Origin: Ottowia sp.
GTDB taxonomy: Bacteria; Pseudomonadota; Gammaproteobacteria; Burkholderiales; Burkholderiaceae_C
Reading direction: 5' to 3'
NCBI RefSeq assembly: GCF_016703145.1
Contig: NZ_JADJCO010000003.1
Span: 62,001 to 126,000, forward strand
Length of the DNA stretch: 64,000 nucleotides
Part shown: positions 56,292 through 64,000 of the stretch, piece after piece
Position numbering within the stretch: position 1 is the stretch's first letter
Layout of the letters: the number at the start of each line of letters is the position of its first letter
Made by a program: the position numbers and the translations under genes
The notes under the pieces: model-generated
The model's database searches: none
Told to the model about the DNA's origin: nothing
What the model saw: only the letters and a program-made list of their open reading frames with translations

Positions 56292-58616
56292 TCATCGACC
56301 ACGGCCGGGCGCTGGCTCGAATGATAACGATACTTGCGCACCGGCAATTCGCCCATCGCTGATGCGATTGGATACATCGATGCGCGCGGCGTGTTCTTCC
56401 GCGATCTTCTTGACGACAGCCAGCCCCAGTCCTGTTCCCTTGGCCTTGGTAGTGACATAGGGTTCGAAGGCTCGCTTGAGAATGGCATCCGGAAACCCAT
56501 GTCCATGATCGATCACGCTCATGCGTACGCGATGCGAAGTCTCCAGCCACTGCGTGCGAATGACGACTCCGCTGACACCGCAAGCACCGCTGCTGGGCCC
56601 AGAACCCGGCATCTCGGCGGCACCCGACGCATCGAGCGCGTTCTGCACCAGGTTGTGGATCACCTGTCGCAACTGCTGGGCGTCACCCAGGATGGACGGA
56701 CAAGTGCTGTCGCGCTCGAAGCGCAGCGGCACCGATCCGTCCTGCGTCACGCGGTCGCCGGTCGCCCCATACAGATGCAATACCTCACTGATGAGTTCGT
56801 TGAGGTCGAGCGATTTCAGTTGGGCTGCAGGCAGGCGCGCATAGTCACGAAATTCGTTGACCAGGCGCTTCATGGCGTCCACTTGATCGACGATGGTCCG
56901 CACGGATTTGACCAGCATCGCTCGATCCTGGTCCGGCAGTTTGTCGGCCAGCTTGTGCTCCAGCCTCTCGGCGGAGAGCTGGATCGGTGTCAGCGGATTC
57001 TTGATTTCGTGCGCCAAGCGCCGCGCCACTTCACCCCAGGCCTGTGCGCGCTGAGCTGACACGATCTCCGAAATGTCATCGAAGACCAGCAAGCGCAATC
57101 CCCCGGGCAGCCCGGCCCCTCTGGCGACCACGGAGACGGTGTCGGTATTCGATCCGCCGGCATTGCCGTAGAGCTCGAACGACTCCTGCCAGTGGTCCAG
57201 TCCGTGTTCCGCGCGCTCACCTTCGAACTCGGCGAACTGGCGCTGCACATCGCTGGCAAAGGCCTCGAGTCCTGACAGCGCCGCCAGCGGCCGGCCCGTG
57301 CTGGCCGCCAGCGGCGAACGCAGGATGCGGGTGGCTCCCGGGTTGGATGATTGGATGATGCCCCGGCGGTCCAGCACGATCACGCCTGCGGTCAGGTTGT
57401 CCAGGATGGTCTGCAGGTTGGCACGCGCGGCATCGACTTCACGCATGCTCGAATCGACGGCAGCACGGGCATCGGCCAGCTGCTGGGTCATGTCGGCGAA
57501 CGAGCGCGTGAGCCCCACCAGTTCGTCACGTCCGGGCAACACGACTTTGGGCCGCAGGTCCCCTGCAGCGACCTGGCGTACGCCATCGGCCAGCATGAGC
57601 AGCGGCGTGGCCAACTGCTTGCCCAGCACGACGGCCAGCAGGACAGCACCGAACACAGCCAGGAACAGGCTCAATGTTAATGTCCCGATGTACATGCGGC
57701 GCAAGCCAGCCCGACTCAAGGCACGCTCTTGGTACTCCCGGTTGGCATCCTGCACAGCCAACGCGTGCGCCACCAGCGCTGTCGGCAAAGGTTGCACGGC
57801 CAATACCAGGCGCTGCTCGTCCAACAAACCGATCGATCGGCCACTGACGGCCGCCAGCGCGCGGATGTGCGCCGCCGGCGCGCGCGTTCCCGCTGTCGAA
57901 GACGAAATGTCATCAATGCCCTCGATCTGCGTCACCACGCCCTGGATGCGGACATTGCGCAGCAACTGAGCGGTCGGTCGATCAGGGGCAAGCTCGAAGC
58001 GGGATTGACCGGTACTGGCAATCAACCGGCCTGAACTGGTCCAAAGGCTTGCATCGGTGGCACCGACCTGGGCACGTAAACGTTCCAAGGACAACGCCGC
58101 GAGCGCGTCGGGCGTGTCCGCCAGCTGCGCCGATGCCATGCGCAACTGGCTACCAAATTCACGCGCCTGCGTTTCCAAGGAGGTTCGCGCCAGTGTCAAA
58201 CCCGAATCGAGTGCGCCCTCGACTTTGACATCAAACCAAGACTCGATGGAGCGCGACACGAACTGGTAGGACACCACGTAGATCAACAGTCCAGGCAACA
58301 CGCCGACCAAGCCGAAGATGGCCGCCAGCTTGATTAACAGCCTGCTGCCGAACTTGCCTCTTCGCAATCGCGACAACAGGCGATAGATGCCCCAAAGGAT
58401 GACCAGGGCCAAGACCACCGCCACCACGACGTTGATGACAAACAGGCGCGCGTAGTAGTGCTCATAGAGCAGTCGATTGTTGGTGGCCTGCGCGAGCAGA
58501 AAGATGAGCACCAAGCCAATGCCGACCATTGCGGCGACCGACAGCCGCAAGGCCCATCGCGCCAGCCTCCTGCGCTGCGGATACTCTGCCCCATCAACGC
58601 GGCTTGGCTCGGTCAC
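56292..58616 (-). CDS. NtrY-like membrane sensor histidine kinase
   Basis: 774 residues from GTG 58616, chosen because AGGAGG lies 7 nt before it and GTGA overlaps the stop of the DUF4390 gene. N-terminal membrane spans (WALRLSVAAMVGIGLVLIFLLAQA, LFVINVVVAVVLALVILWGIYRLL, LAAIFGLVGVLPGLLIYVV) are followed by an extracytoplasmic sensor part, another span, and a HAMP (GKQLATPLLMLADGVRQVAAGDLRPKV). A PAS-like region, the H-box WGEVARRLAHEIKNPLTPIQLSAERLE and the ATPase motifs NLVQNALDAS and GTGLGLAVVKKIAEEH complete it. It phosphorylates the NtrX-like regulator. The signal may be nitrogen or envelope/redox state. Confidence 0.9.
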   Translation of the reverse strand: MTEPSRVDGAEYPQRRRLARWALRLSVAAMVGIGLVLIFLLAQATNNRLLYEHYYARLFVINVVVAVVLALVILWGIYRLLSRLRRGKFGSRLLIKLAAIFGLVGVLPGLLIYVVSYQFVSRSIESWFDVKVEGALDSGLTLARTSLETQAREFGSQLRMASAQLADTPDALAALSLERLRAQVGATDASLWTSSGRLIASTGQSRFELAPDRPTAQLLRNVRIQGVVTQIEGIDDISSSTAGTRAPAAHIRALAAVSGRSIGLLDEQRLVLAVQPLPTALVAHALAVQDANREYQERALSRAGLRRMYIGTLTLSLFLAVFGAVLLAVVLGKQLATPLLMLADGVRQVAAGDLRPKVVLPGRDELVGLTRSFADMTQQLADARAAVDSSMREVDAARANLQTILDNLTAGVIVLDRRGIIQSSNPGATRILRSPLAASTGRPLAALSGLEAFASDVQRQFAEFEGERAEHGLDHWQESFELYGNAGGSNTDTVSVVARGAGLPGGLRLLVFDDISEIVSAQRAQAWGEVARRLAHEIKNPLTPIQLSAERLEHKLADKLPDQDRAMLVKSVRTIVDQVDAMKRLVNEFRDYARLPAAQLKSLDLNELISEVLHLYGATGDRVTQDGSVPLRFERDSTCPSILGDAQQLRQVIHNLVQNALDASGAAEMPGSGPSSGACGVSGVVIRTQWLETSHRVRMSVIDHGHGFPDAILKRAFEPYVTTKAKGTGLGLAVVKKIAEEHAARIDVSNRISDGRIAGAQVSLSFEPAPGRGR

Positions 58617-59230
58617 CGACTGGCCTCCTGGGTCAGATCGATGCGTCGCTCCACTGAAAGATGCCAATCGGACTGCCCAACGGCGCCGATCTGAAACGTG
58701 CGCGGCAGTTGCGTGGAATCCAGGCGAAATCTGAAATTCAGCATCTGCCGCCCTCCGCTTTCCAGCTCCGAAGGATTGGCAATCTTCCAGCGTTGAAGGC
58801 GCTGCACGGCCGCCATGGTTTCAGCAAGGGAGTCGTAGTGCTGCGTCAGGCTCACACCCAGACCCGCATTCACCAGCGGCTCGGCGGAGGTATTCAATCG
58901 CCAGCGCCGCGTGAGCGGCTGGTAGGCCACGCGCATGTAGCGCTGGGCCGATGCCACCTCTTGGTCATACCAGTACCAGCGCTCACGCATCACGCTGACG
59001 TCGGCGACGAAATGGACGGGAATGCCCTTGAGGAGCGCATCCTGCACCGCTGAGGTCAGATCGAAGCGCACCTGGGCCGAAAGAAACAGTCCTTCGTCAG
59101 TACGCTCGACGCGCAGCGTCGTCAAATCCGCCCTTGCATCAGCGCGCGCGGCGATAGCGGCGCCCAACATCCACGCCAGGATAGCCCACCTAAGCCGGCG
59201 GCTAGCGTGGACGCTTTTGCAGCAGCGCAT
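58613..59230 (-). CDS. DUF4390-family exported protein
   Basis: 205 residues from ATG 59230, overlapping the 3' end of rsmB by 29 nt. A signal peptide (RRLRWAILAWMLGAAIAARADA) is followed by a beta-rich domain (TTLRVERTDEGLFLSAQVRFDLTSAVQDALLKGIPVHFVADVSVMRERWYWYDQEV, then YMRVAYQPLTRRWRL) that matches the DUF4390 family as I remember it. Function is unknown. Its constant place between rsmB and ntrY, with translational coupling to ntrY, suggests a periplasmic role tied to the NtrYX sensor. Confidence 0.8.
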   Translation of the reverse strand: MRCCKSVHASRRLRWAILAWMLGAAIAARADARADLTTLRVERTDEGLFLSAQVRFDLTSAVQDALLKGIPVHFVADVSVMRERWYWYDQEVASAQRYMRVAYQPLTRRWRLNTSAEPLVNAGLGVSLTQHYDSLAETMAAVQRLQRWKIANPSELESGGRQMLNFRFRLDSTQLPRTFQIGAVGQSDWHLSVERRIDLTQEASR

Positions 59231-60551
59231 AGAAGAAACCGTCTTCGTCACGATTTCCATTGTCTCCAACCGGGCACGTTTCGCCATCAGCCAAGGGCAA
59301 CAGATGCCCTGGCGCACCCAGCGGCACCGCATCGGTGTTGCGCGCAAGGAACGCCGCGATGCGTTCCGCCCCCTCTTGCCTGAAAACGGAGCAGGTACAG
59401 AAAAGCAGCCGTCCCCCTGGCACGACCAACGGCCACAACGCAGCCAGCAGCCGATCCTGCTGAGCAGCGAGTTGCGCGATATCCGATTCACGCCGCAGCC
59501 AGCGCACATCCGGATGGCGGCGCACGATGCCTGACGCGCTGCATGGCGCGTCCAGCAGGATGGCGTCAAAGGGCTCACCATTCCACCAACTCTCGACATG
59601 GGCTGCGTTCGCCACGAGGACATCGGCGTCCAGGCCCAGACGAGACAGGTTGTCGACGACACGCCTGCTGCGCTCGGCATCCACATCGATCGCCGTCACT
59701 CTTGCTTCGGGGCAATGCTCGAGCAGATGCGCCGTTTTTCCGCCTGGCGCGGCGCAGGCATCCAGCACTCTCGGCGTCGTCACATCCATTCCAGAGAGCA
59801 GCAACGGCGCGGCGCGCTGGGCCGCAGCCGATTGCACCGAAACCCATCCTGCGGCGTGGCCAGGGATGTCGCGCACCGGTCGTGACCGATCGAGTTGGAC
59901 AGCGGCCCCATCGATCACCTGGGCAGGGATACCTGCACTGGCCAACCGGTCGCAAAACGCTTGTACTGAAATGCGGCGTGTATTGACGCGCAACACCATC
60001 GGAGCTGGGCTCTGTGCTATCCCCAGGATCGATCTCCAGTGCGCTGGATGATCGCGCTGCAGGCGCTCCACCCACCAGTTCGGATGATTCCATCGCGCCA
60101 CGGTATTGCTCAAGAGCGGCCCCAGCAGTTCCTCTCGCTCGCGCAGAAAGCGGCGCAGGCAGGCATTCAGAAATGCCGCGGATGAGCGCAGACTGGCATG
60201 GCGTTTGGCCGCTTCTACCGTCTGATCGACCAAGGTGAAAGCGGGGTACAGCGTTCCGCCATCAGACGCCATGAGCGCCAAGGAAGTACACAACAAGGCG
60301 TCAGCGGCCGGGGATGGGCGGCGCTGCACCACCCGATCCCGCACGGCCTCGGCCAACCCCAGCCGCCGCAGTGCATGAAACGACAACGCCTGGACCCCAG
60401 CGCGCAGATCGGGTACCACGGTCTCGAGCAACGAAGTCATTGATCGTCCGCCACGCACCCCTTGGATCATCCAGGCCACAGGTAGAAGCAGGCGCCACAG
60501 GGGCGGTGCTGTCTGCGCATCAACGGGTACGTGCAAATGATCTGATTTCAC
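59202..60551 (-). CDS. rsmB: 16S rRNA (cytosine-5) methyltransferase RsmB
   Basis: 449 residues. The N-terminal NusB-like RNA-binding domain (residues about 40-170) is followed by the Nol1/Nop2/Sun methyltransferase core. SAM motif I is VLDACAAPGGKTAHLLEHCPEA (near 263-285), motif IV is ILLDAPCSASGIVRRHPDVRWLRR (catalytic Pro-Cys, near 330-353), and motif VI is LLFCTCSVFRQEG (catalytic Cys). It methylates C967 of 16S rRNA. The initial 35 residues are longer than usual, and a later start (for example Met at RSMTSLLETV) is possible. The downstream DUF4390 gene begins inside its 3' end. Confidence 0.9.
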   Translation of the reverse strand: MKSDHLHVPVDAQTAPPLWRLLLPVAWMIQGVRGGRSMTSLLETVVPDLRAGVQALSFHALRRLGLAEAVRDRVVQRRPSPAADALLCTSLALMASDGGTLYPAFTLVDQTVEAAKRHASLRSSAAFLNACLRRFLREREELLGPLLSNTVARWNHPNWWVERLQRDHPAHWRSILGIAQSPAPMVLRVNTRRISVQAFCDRLASAGIPAQVIDGAAVQLDRSRPVRDIPGHAAGWVSVQSAAAQRAAPLLLSGMDVTTPRVLDACAAPGGKTAHLLEHCPEARVTAIDVDAERSRRVVDNLSRLGLDADVLVANAAHVESWWNGEPFDAILLDAPCSASGIVRRHPDVRWLRRESDIAQLAAQQDRLLAALWPLVVPGGRLLFCTCSVFRQEGAERIAAFLARNTDAVPLGAPGHLLPLADGETCPVGDNGNRDEDGFFYALLQKRPR

Positions 60552-60554
60552 GAC

Positions 60555-61139
60555 TCAACGATCCTTGCTCCAGCGGTTGAGTGATCCGGCCATGCGAAAA
60601 CCAAACATCTTCGCCAGCAACCAGGCTGGAAACTGGGCAATGGCCGCGTTGTAGATTTCCACGGCCTCATTGAAGGCAGTGTTCAAGGGAAGCGTCTGGT
60701 GCAGCAACTGCATCCACTTGGCCTGCAAACGTTCTGCCGAGGGATGGGTATCTGGTGGTACAGCGTCTCGCATGGCACTTTGCCAGGCAGTGTCGAGTGC
60801 GTCTTGGGCCAGCACCAAACTGTCCATGGCAGCGCCATCGACTGGTTGCGTGCGTGCTTGTGCCAAGGCAAGCGCAAACTGCTCGCTGGCCGCACTGAGG
60901 CGCGCCCAGGAAGCCATCACCTCGTCCTGCAATTCACCGGGCGTGGTCTGCGGACCACCTCGCATGGATTCCGGCAGGCAACTCTGCACCCACACCAACT
61001 GGCGCACCAGCAACTGGTCCAGCGCAGCAAAGGCCTTGCCGACCGCCGCGTGCAAGCGCACCAAGCGATTGTGGGCGCCCACCGCCCAGAAAAACAGCAA
61101 CGCCGCAGCCAGAAAAACCAATAGCGATAAACTCAGCAT
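60555..61139 (-). CDS. LemA-family membrane-anchored protein
   Basis: 194 residues from ATG 61139 (GTG 61166 would add nine). An N-terminal membrane anchor (SLSLLVFLAAALLFFWAVGAHNRLVRLHAAVGKAFAALDQLL) precedes an all-helical domain. The LemA C-terminal block EIYNAAIAQFPAWLLAKMFGFRMAG is near the end. LemA proteins are N-out membrane proteins of poorly known function. It ends 3 nt before rsmB and probably shares its transcript. Confidence 0.8.
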   Translation of the reverse strand: MLSLSLLVFLAAALLFFWAVGAHNRLVRLHAAVGKAFAALDQLLVRQLVWVQSCLPESMRGGPQTTPGELQDEVMASWARLSAASEQFALALAQARTQPVDGAAMDSLVLAQDALDTAWQSAMRDAVPPDTHPSAERLQAKWMQLLHQTLPLNTAFNEAVEIYNAAIAQFPAWLLAKMFGFRMAGSLNRWSKDR

Positions 61140-61234
61140 AGACGGGATCACCAGAAATATCGCCACGCTCGGCTGCTTCGCTTACTGCACGACCCGCCGA
61201 GGGAACACTTTTTTTGGAGTGGCCGGGCGTAGAA

Positions 61235-61275
61235 AAGGCGCCCTCACCGCTTTCCTAGCAAGTGCAGGGCGCCTT
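61235..61275 (-). terminator. Rho-independent terminator after rpoC
   Basis: AAGGCGCCCT and AGGGCGCCTT (61235-61244 and 61266-61275) pair over 10 bp. On the minus strand the stem ends CGCCTT followed by TTCT. It lies 18 nt after the rpoC stop and before the lemA-like gene, the right place for the end of the rpoBC transcript. Confidence 0.7.
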
Positions 61276-61292
61276 CATGGCACGAGCAGCGA

Positions 61293-64000
61293 TCAGTCCG
61301 CTGCGGCTCCGTGGTCGGCGCCCGCGACATCGCCAGCCTCGACACCCTCGGCCACGCCCGCCAGTTCGGCCGCTTCGGCCTCGGCAATGGCACGACGCTC
61401 GGCTTCGTCCATCTGATCCTTGACCTTGCGCGCCTGATGGTAGGCCAAACCGGTTCCGGCCGGAATCAAACGACCGACGATCACGTTTTCCTTCAGCCCG
61501 CGCAGTTCGTCGCGCTTGCCCATGATCGCCGCCTCGGTCAGCACGCGGGTGGTTTCCTGGAAGGATGCCGCGGAAATGAACGAATCCGTGGACAGCGAGG
61601 CCTTGGTGATGCCGAGGAGCAGGTTGTTGTAGGTTGCGGGCACCTTGCCCTCGGCACGCAGGGCATCGTGGGTGTCCAGCATCTCGCTGCGCTCGACCTG
61701 CTCACCGGCGATGTAGCTGGAATCGCCCGGGTTGTCGACCACGACGCGGCGCAGCATCTGGCGAACGATCACCTCGATGTGCTTGTCGTTGATCTTCACG
61801 CCTTGCAGGCGGTAAACGTCCTGCACCTCATCGACGATGTAGCGGGACAGCTCTTCGATGCCCAGCAGACGCAGGATGTCCTGCGGATCAGCAGGTCCAT
61901 CGACGATGCTTTCGCCCTTGTTCACCACCTGGCCTTCGTGCACGAGGATGTTCTTCTCCTTGGGAATCAGTTCTTCCCATACCTTGCCGTCCGGGTCGGT
62001 GATCTGCAGGCGAATCTTGCCCTTGGTCTCCTTGCCGAACGAGACGGTCCCGGTCAGTTCAGCCAGCACGCCCTTGTCCTTGGGCGAGCGGGCCTCGAAC
62101 AGTTCGGCCACGCGCGGCAGACCGCCCGTGATGTCGCGCGTCTTCTGACCTTCGACCGGAATCCGTGCCAGCACCTCGCCGGGGCCCACGTCCTGGCCGT
62201 CGCGCACCTGGATCAGTGCGCCGACCTGGAAGCCGATGGTCACCGAGTGATCGGTGCCGGGAATCTTCACCTCGTTGCCGTTGGCGTCGACGAGCTTGAC
62301 CTGCGGCCGCACGATCTTGGCCGAGCCCCGGCGTTTGGGGTCGATCACCACCAGGGTGGACAGGCCCGTGACCTCGTCCACCTGCTTGGCCACCGTGAGG
62401 CCTTCCTCCACGTTCTCGAACTTCACGCAACCCGCGAATTCCGTGATGATCGGGCGGGTCAGCGGGTCCCAGTTGGCCAGAATCGTGCCCGCCTTGATCG
62501 GCTGGTCGGATTTCACTGTCAGCGTCGCGCCATAAGGCACCTTGTGACGCTCGCGCTCCCGGCCATGCTCGTCATGCACCACGATTTCACCCGAACGAGA
62601 AATCACGACCAACTCGCCCTTGCTATTGGTCACATAGCGCATGGTCGCATTGAAACCGATGACACCGTTGGACTTGGCCTCGACGCTGGACGCCACCGCC
62701 GCACGCGAGGCTGCGCCGCCGATGTGGAACGTGCGCATCGTCAACTGCGTGCCGGGCTCGCCGATCGACTGCGCCGCGATCACCCCGACGGCCTCGCCCA
62801 TGTTCACCAGCCCGCCACGGCCCAGATCCCGGCCGTAGCATCGGGCGCAGATGCCGAACCTGGTCTCGCAGGTCAGCGCCGTGCGCACGCGCACCTCGTC
62901 GATGCCCGCGTTCTCGAGCTCATCAATGGCGTCCTCGTCCAGCATCTGGCCGGCCTTGACCACGACTTCCTGCGTTTCGGGAGCCACCAGATCTTCCGCT
63001 GCGGTTCGACCTAGGATGCGTTCGCGCAGCGACTCGATCACTTCACCGCCTTCGACGATCGCACGCATCAATGATCCATCGCTGGTGCCGCAATCGTCTT
63101 CGGTCACCACCAGATCCTGCGTCACGTCCACCAGGCGGCGCGTCAGGTAACCCGAGTTCGCGGTCTTCAGCGCTGTGTCGGCCAGGCCCTTGCGTGCGCC
63201 GTGAGTCGAAATGAAGTACTGCAAAACGTTCAAGCCTTCACGGAAATTGGCCGTGATCGGCGTTTCGATGATGGAGCCATCCGGCTTGGCCATCAAGCCG
63301 CGCATACCAGCCAACTGGCGGATTTGTGCCGCCGAGCCGCGCGCCCCCGAATCGGCCATCATGTAAATGGAGTTGAACGACTCTTGATCGACTTCCCGCC
63401 CATGGCGATCGGTGGTCTTCTGCTTGGCCAGTTGAGCCATCATCACCTTGGAAACCTCGTCGCCAGCCTTGCCCCAGATGTCCACCACTTTGTTGTAGCG
63501 CTCGCCCGCGGTAACAAGGCCCGAGACATACTGCTGCTCGATCTCCTTCACCTCTTTCTCAGCGCGCTCGATGATGCTGTGCTTTTCCTTGGGCACCAGC
63601 ATGTCGTCAATGGCGATCGAGATGCCCGCACGCGTGGCCAACCGGAAACCGTTTTGCAGCAGTTTGTCTGCGAACACCACGGTTTCCTTCAGGCCGCACT
63701 TGCGGAACGAAGCGTTGATCAGGCGCGAGATTTCCTTTTTCTTGAGCGCCTTGTTCATCAGCGAGAACGGCAGGCCCTTGGGAAGGATTTCGGACAGCAG
63801 CGCGCGGCCGACAGTGGTATCGACCAAGCTCGTCGAAGACGTCAACTCGCCGGTGACCTTGTCCTTGTTCCATTCGGTCAGGCGCACGCTGATCTTCGCC
63901 GTGAGTTCCACCACAGCGGCGTCCAAGGCGCGCTGCACCTCTCCGATGTCGGAAAAGATCAGGCCTTCGCCCTTGCCGTTGATGCGCTCTCGCGTGGTGT
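61293..64000 (-). CDS. rpoC: DNA-directed RNA polymerase beta' subunit, C-terminal part (5' end beyond the window)
   Basis: About 900 C-terminal residues of beta'. Landmarks include KETVVFADKLLQNGFRLATRAGISIAIDDM, GARGSAAQIRQLAGMRGLMAKPDG (bridge/trigger-loop region), and the second zinc site (DDCGT, then CETRFGICARCYG). GEAVGVIAAQSIGEPGTQLTMRTFH follows, then the family C-terminal region ending LKENVIVGRLIPAGTGLAYH and an acidic tail. The frame is open throughout, showing that this part of the sequence is reliable. It anchors the window to the conserved chromosome. Confidence 0.97.
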   Translation of the reverse strand, partial: TTRERINGKGEGLIFSDIGEVQRALDAAVVELTAKISVRLTEWNKDKVTGELTSSTSLVDTTVGRALLSEILPKGLPFSLMNKALKKKEISRLINASFRKCGLKETVVFADKLLQNGFRLATRAGISIAIDDMLVPKEKHSIIERAEKEVKEIEQQYVSGLVTAGERYNKVVDIWGKAGDEVSKVMMAQLAKQKTTDRHGREVDQESFNSIYMMADSGARGSAAQIRQLAGMRGLMAKPDGSIIETPITANFREGLNVLQYFISTHGARKGLADTALKTANSGYLTRRLVDVTQDLVVTEDDCGTSDGSLMRAIVEGGEVIESLRERILGRTAAEDLVAPETQEVVVKAGQMLDEDAIDELENAGIDEVRVRTALTCETRFGICARCYGRDLGRGGLVNMGEAVGVIAAQSIGEPGTQLTMRTFHIGGAASRAAVASSVEAKSNGVIGFNATMRYVTNSKGELVVISRSGEIVVHDEHGRERERHKVPYGATLTVKSDQPIKAGTILANWDPLTRPIITEFAGCVKFENVEEGLTVAKQVDEVTGLSTLVVIDPKRRGSAKIVRPQVKLVDANGNEVKIPGTDHSVTIGFQVGALIQVRDGQDVGPGEVLARIPVEGQKTRDITGGLPRVAELFEARSPKDKGVLAELTGTVSFGKETKGKIRLQITDPDGKVWEELIPKEKNILVHEGQVVNKGESIVDGPADPQDILRLLGIEELSRYIVDEVQDVYRLQGVKINDKHIEVIVRQMLRRVVVDNPGDSSYIAGEQVERSEMLDTHDALRAEGKVPATYNNLLLGITKASLSTDSFISAASFQETTRVLTEAAIMGKRDELRGLKENVIVGRLIPAGTGLAYHQARKVKDQMDEAERRAIAEAEAAELAGVAEGVEAGDVAGADHGAAAD

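Overview
This 64 kb GC-rich window looks like a betaproteobacterial chromosome, most likely Burkholderiales and probably Comamonadaceae. The signs are the rpoC end followed by lemA-like, rsmB, DUF4390 and ntrYX genes, a response regulator of the short betaproteobacterial type (receiver plus Fis helix, no AAA+ domain), several Bug/TctC-type binding proteins, a double-length UvrA, and a ~64-nt repeat of a kind I recall from Comamonadaceae. These are inferences from gene content; no database search was possible.

Layout. (1) 1-1547: the end of a D-tartrate dehydratase-like gene and a divergent LysR regulator. (2) 1652-16112: one co-directional block, headed by a GntR regulator. It carries a Liv-type ABC transporter, an aconitase-family two-subunit hydratase, an ATP-dependent hydantoinase/oxoprolinase pair (HyuB, HyuA), an isochorismatase-fold protein without the usual cysteine, a TcuA/fumarate-reductase-like flavoprotein, an isocitrate-lyase-superfamily C-C lyase and a tautomerase-SnoaL fusion. 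Most junctions overlap. The set reads as a catabolic route for a cyclic imide, lactam or hydantoin-like compound passing through an unsaturated and then a hydroxylated di- or tricarboxylate. The substrate is unknown. (3) 16113-27271: wreckage. It holds an IS3 scrap, an orphan gene fragment, a broken IS21, a decayed prfC (release factor 3), and decayed acyltransferase, membrane-protein and family-2 glycosyltransferase genes. (4) 27297-34790: a mostly intact surface-glycan block with a GT-C membrane glycosyltransferase, HAD-UbiA, DprE1-like and DprE2-like proteins, GtrA and a secreted glycosidase-like protein. It resembles polyprenyl-phosphate-D-arabinose synthesis and use. (5) 34964-41467: a deletion remnant of a TctC gene, then a ~2010-residue tandem UvrA whose linkers contain in-frame palindromic repeats. 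(6) 41654-52305: thiolase, 3-hydroxyacyl-CoA dehydrogenase and LCAD-type acyl-CoA dehydrogenase, a TctC protein, two tandem alkylsulfatases (one cytoplasmic, one exported) and a second acyl-CoA dehydrogenase. This suggests use of alkyl sulfates and fatty acids. (7) 52384-55408: a nest of IS256, IS1182 and IS4-family elements ending 20 nt from tRNA-Phe. (8) 55428-64000: core genes tRNA-Phe, ntrX, ntrY, DUF4390, rsmB, lemA-like and rpoC, all on the minus strand.

Single-base indels break otherwise healthy genes at about 3436, 30302, 32163, 36882 and 38580. The 20-27 kb zone has very dense indels between well-preserved peptide blocks. Both may reflect assembly or read error rather than biology, so the pseudogene calls there carry that caveat.
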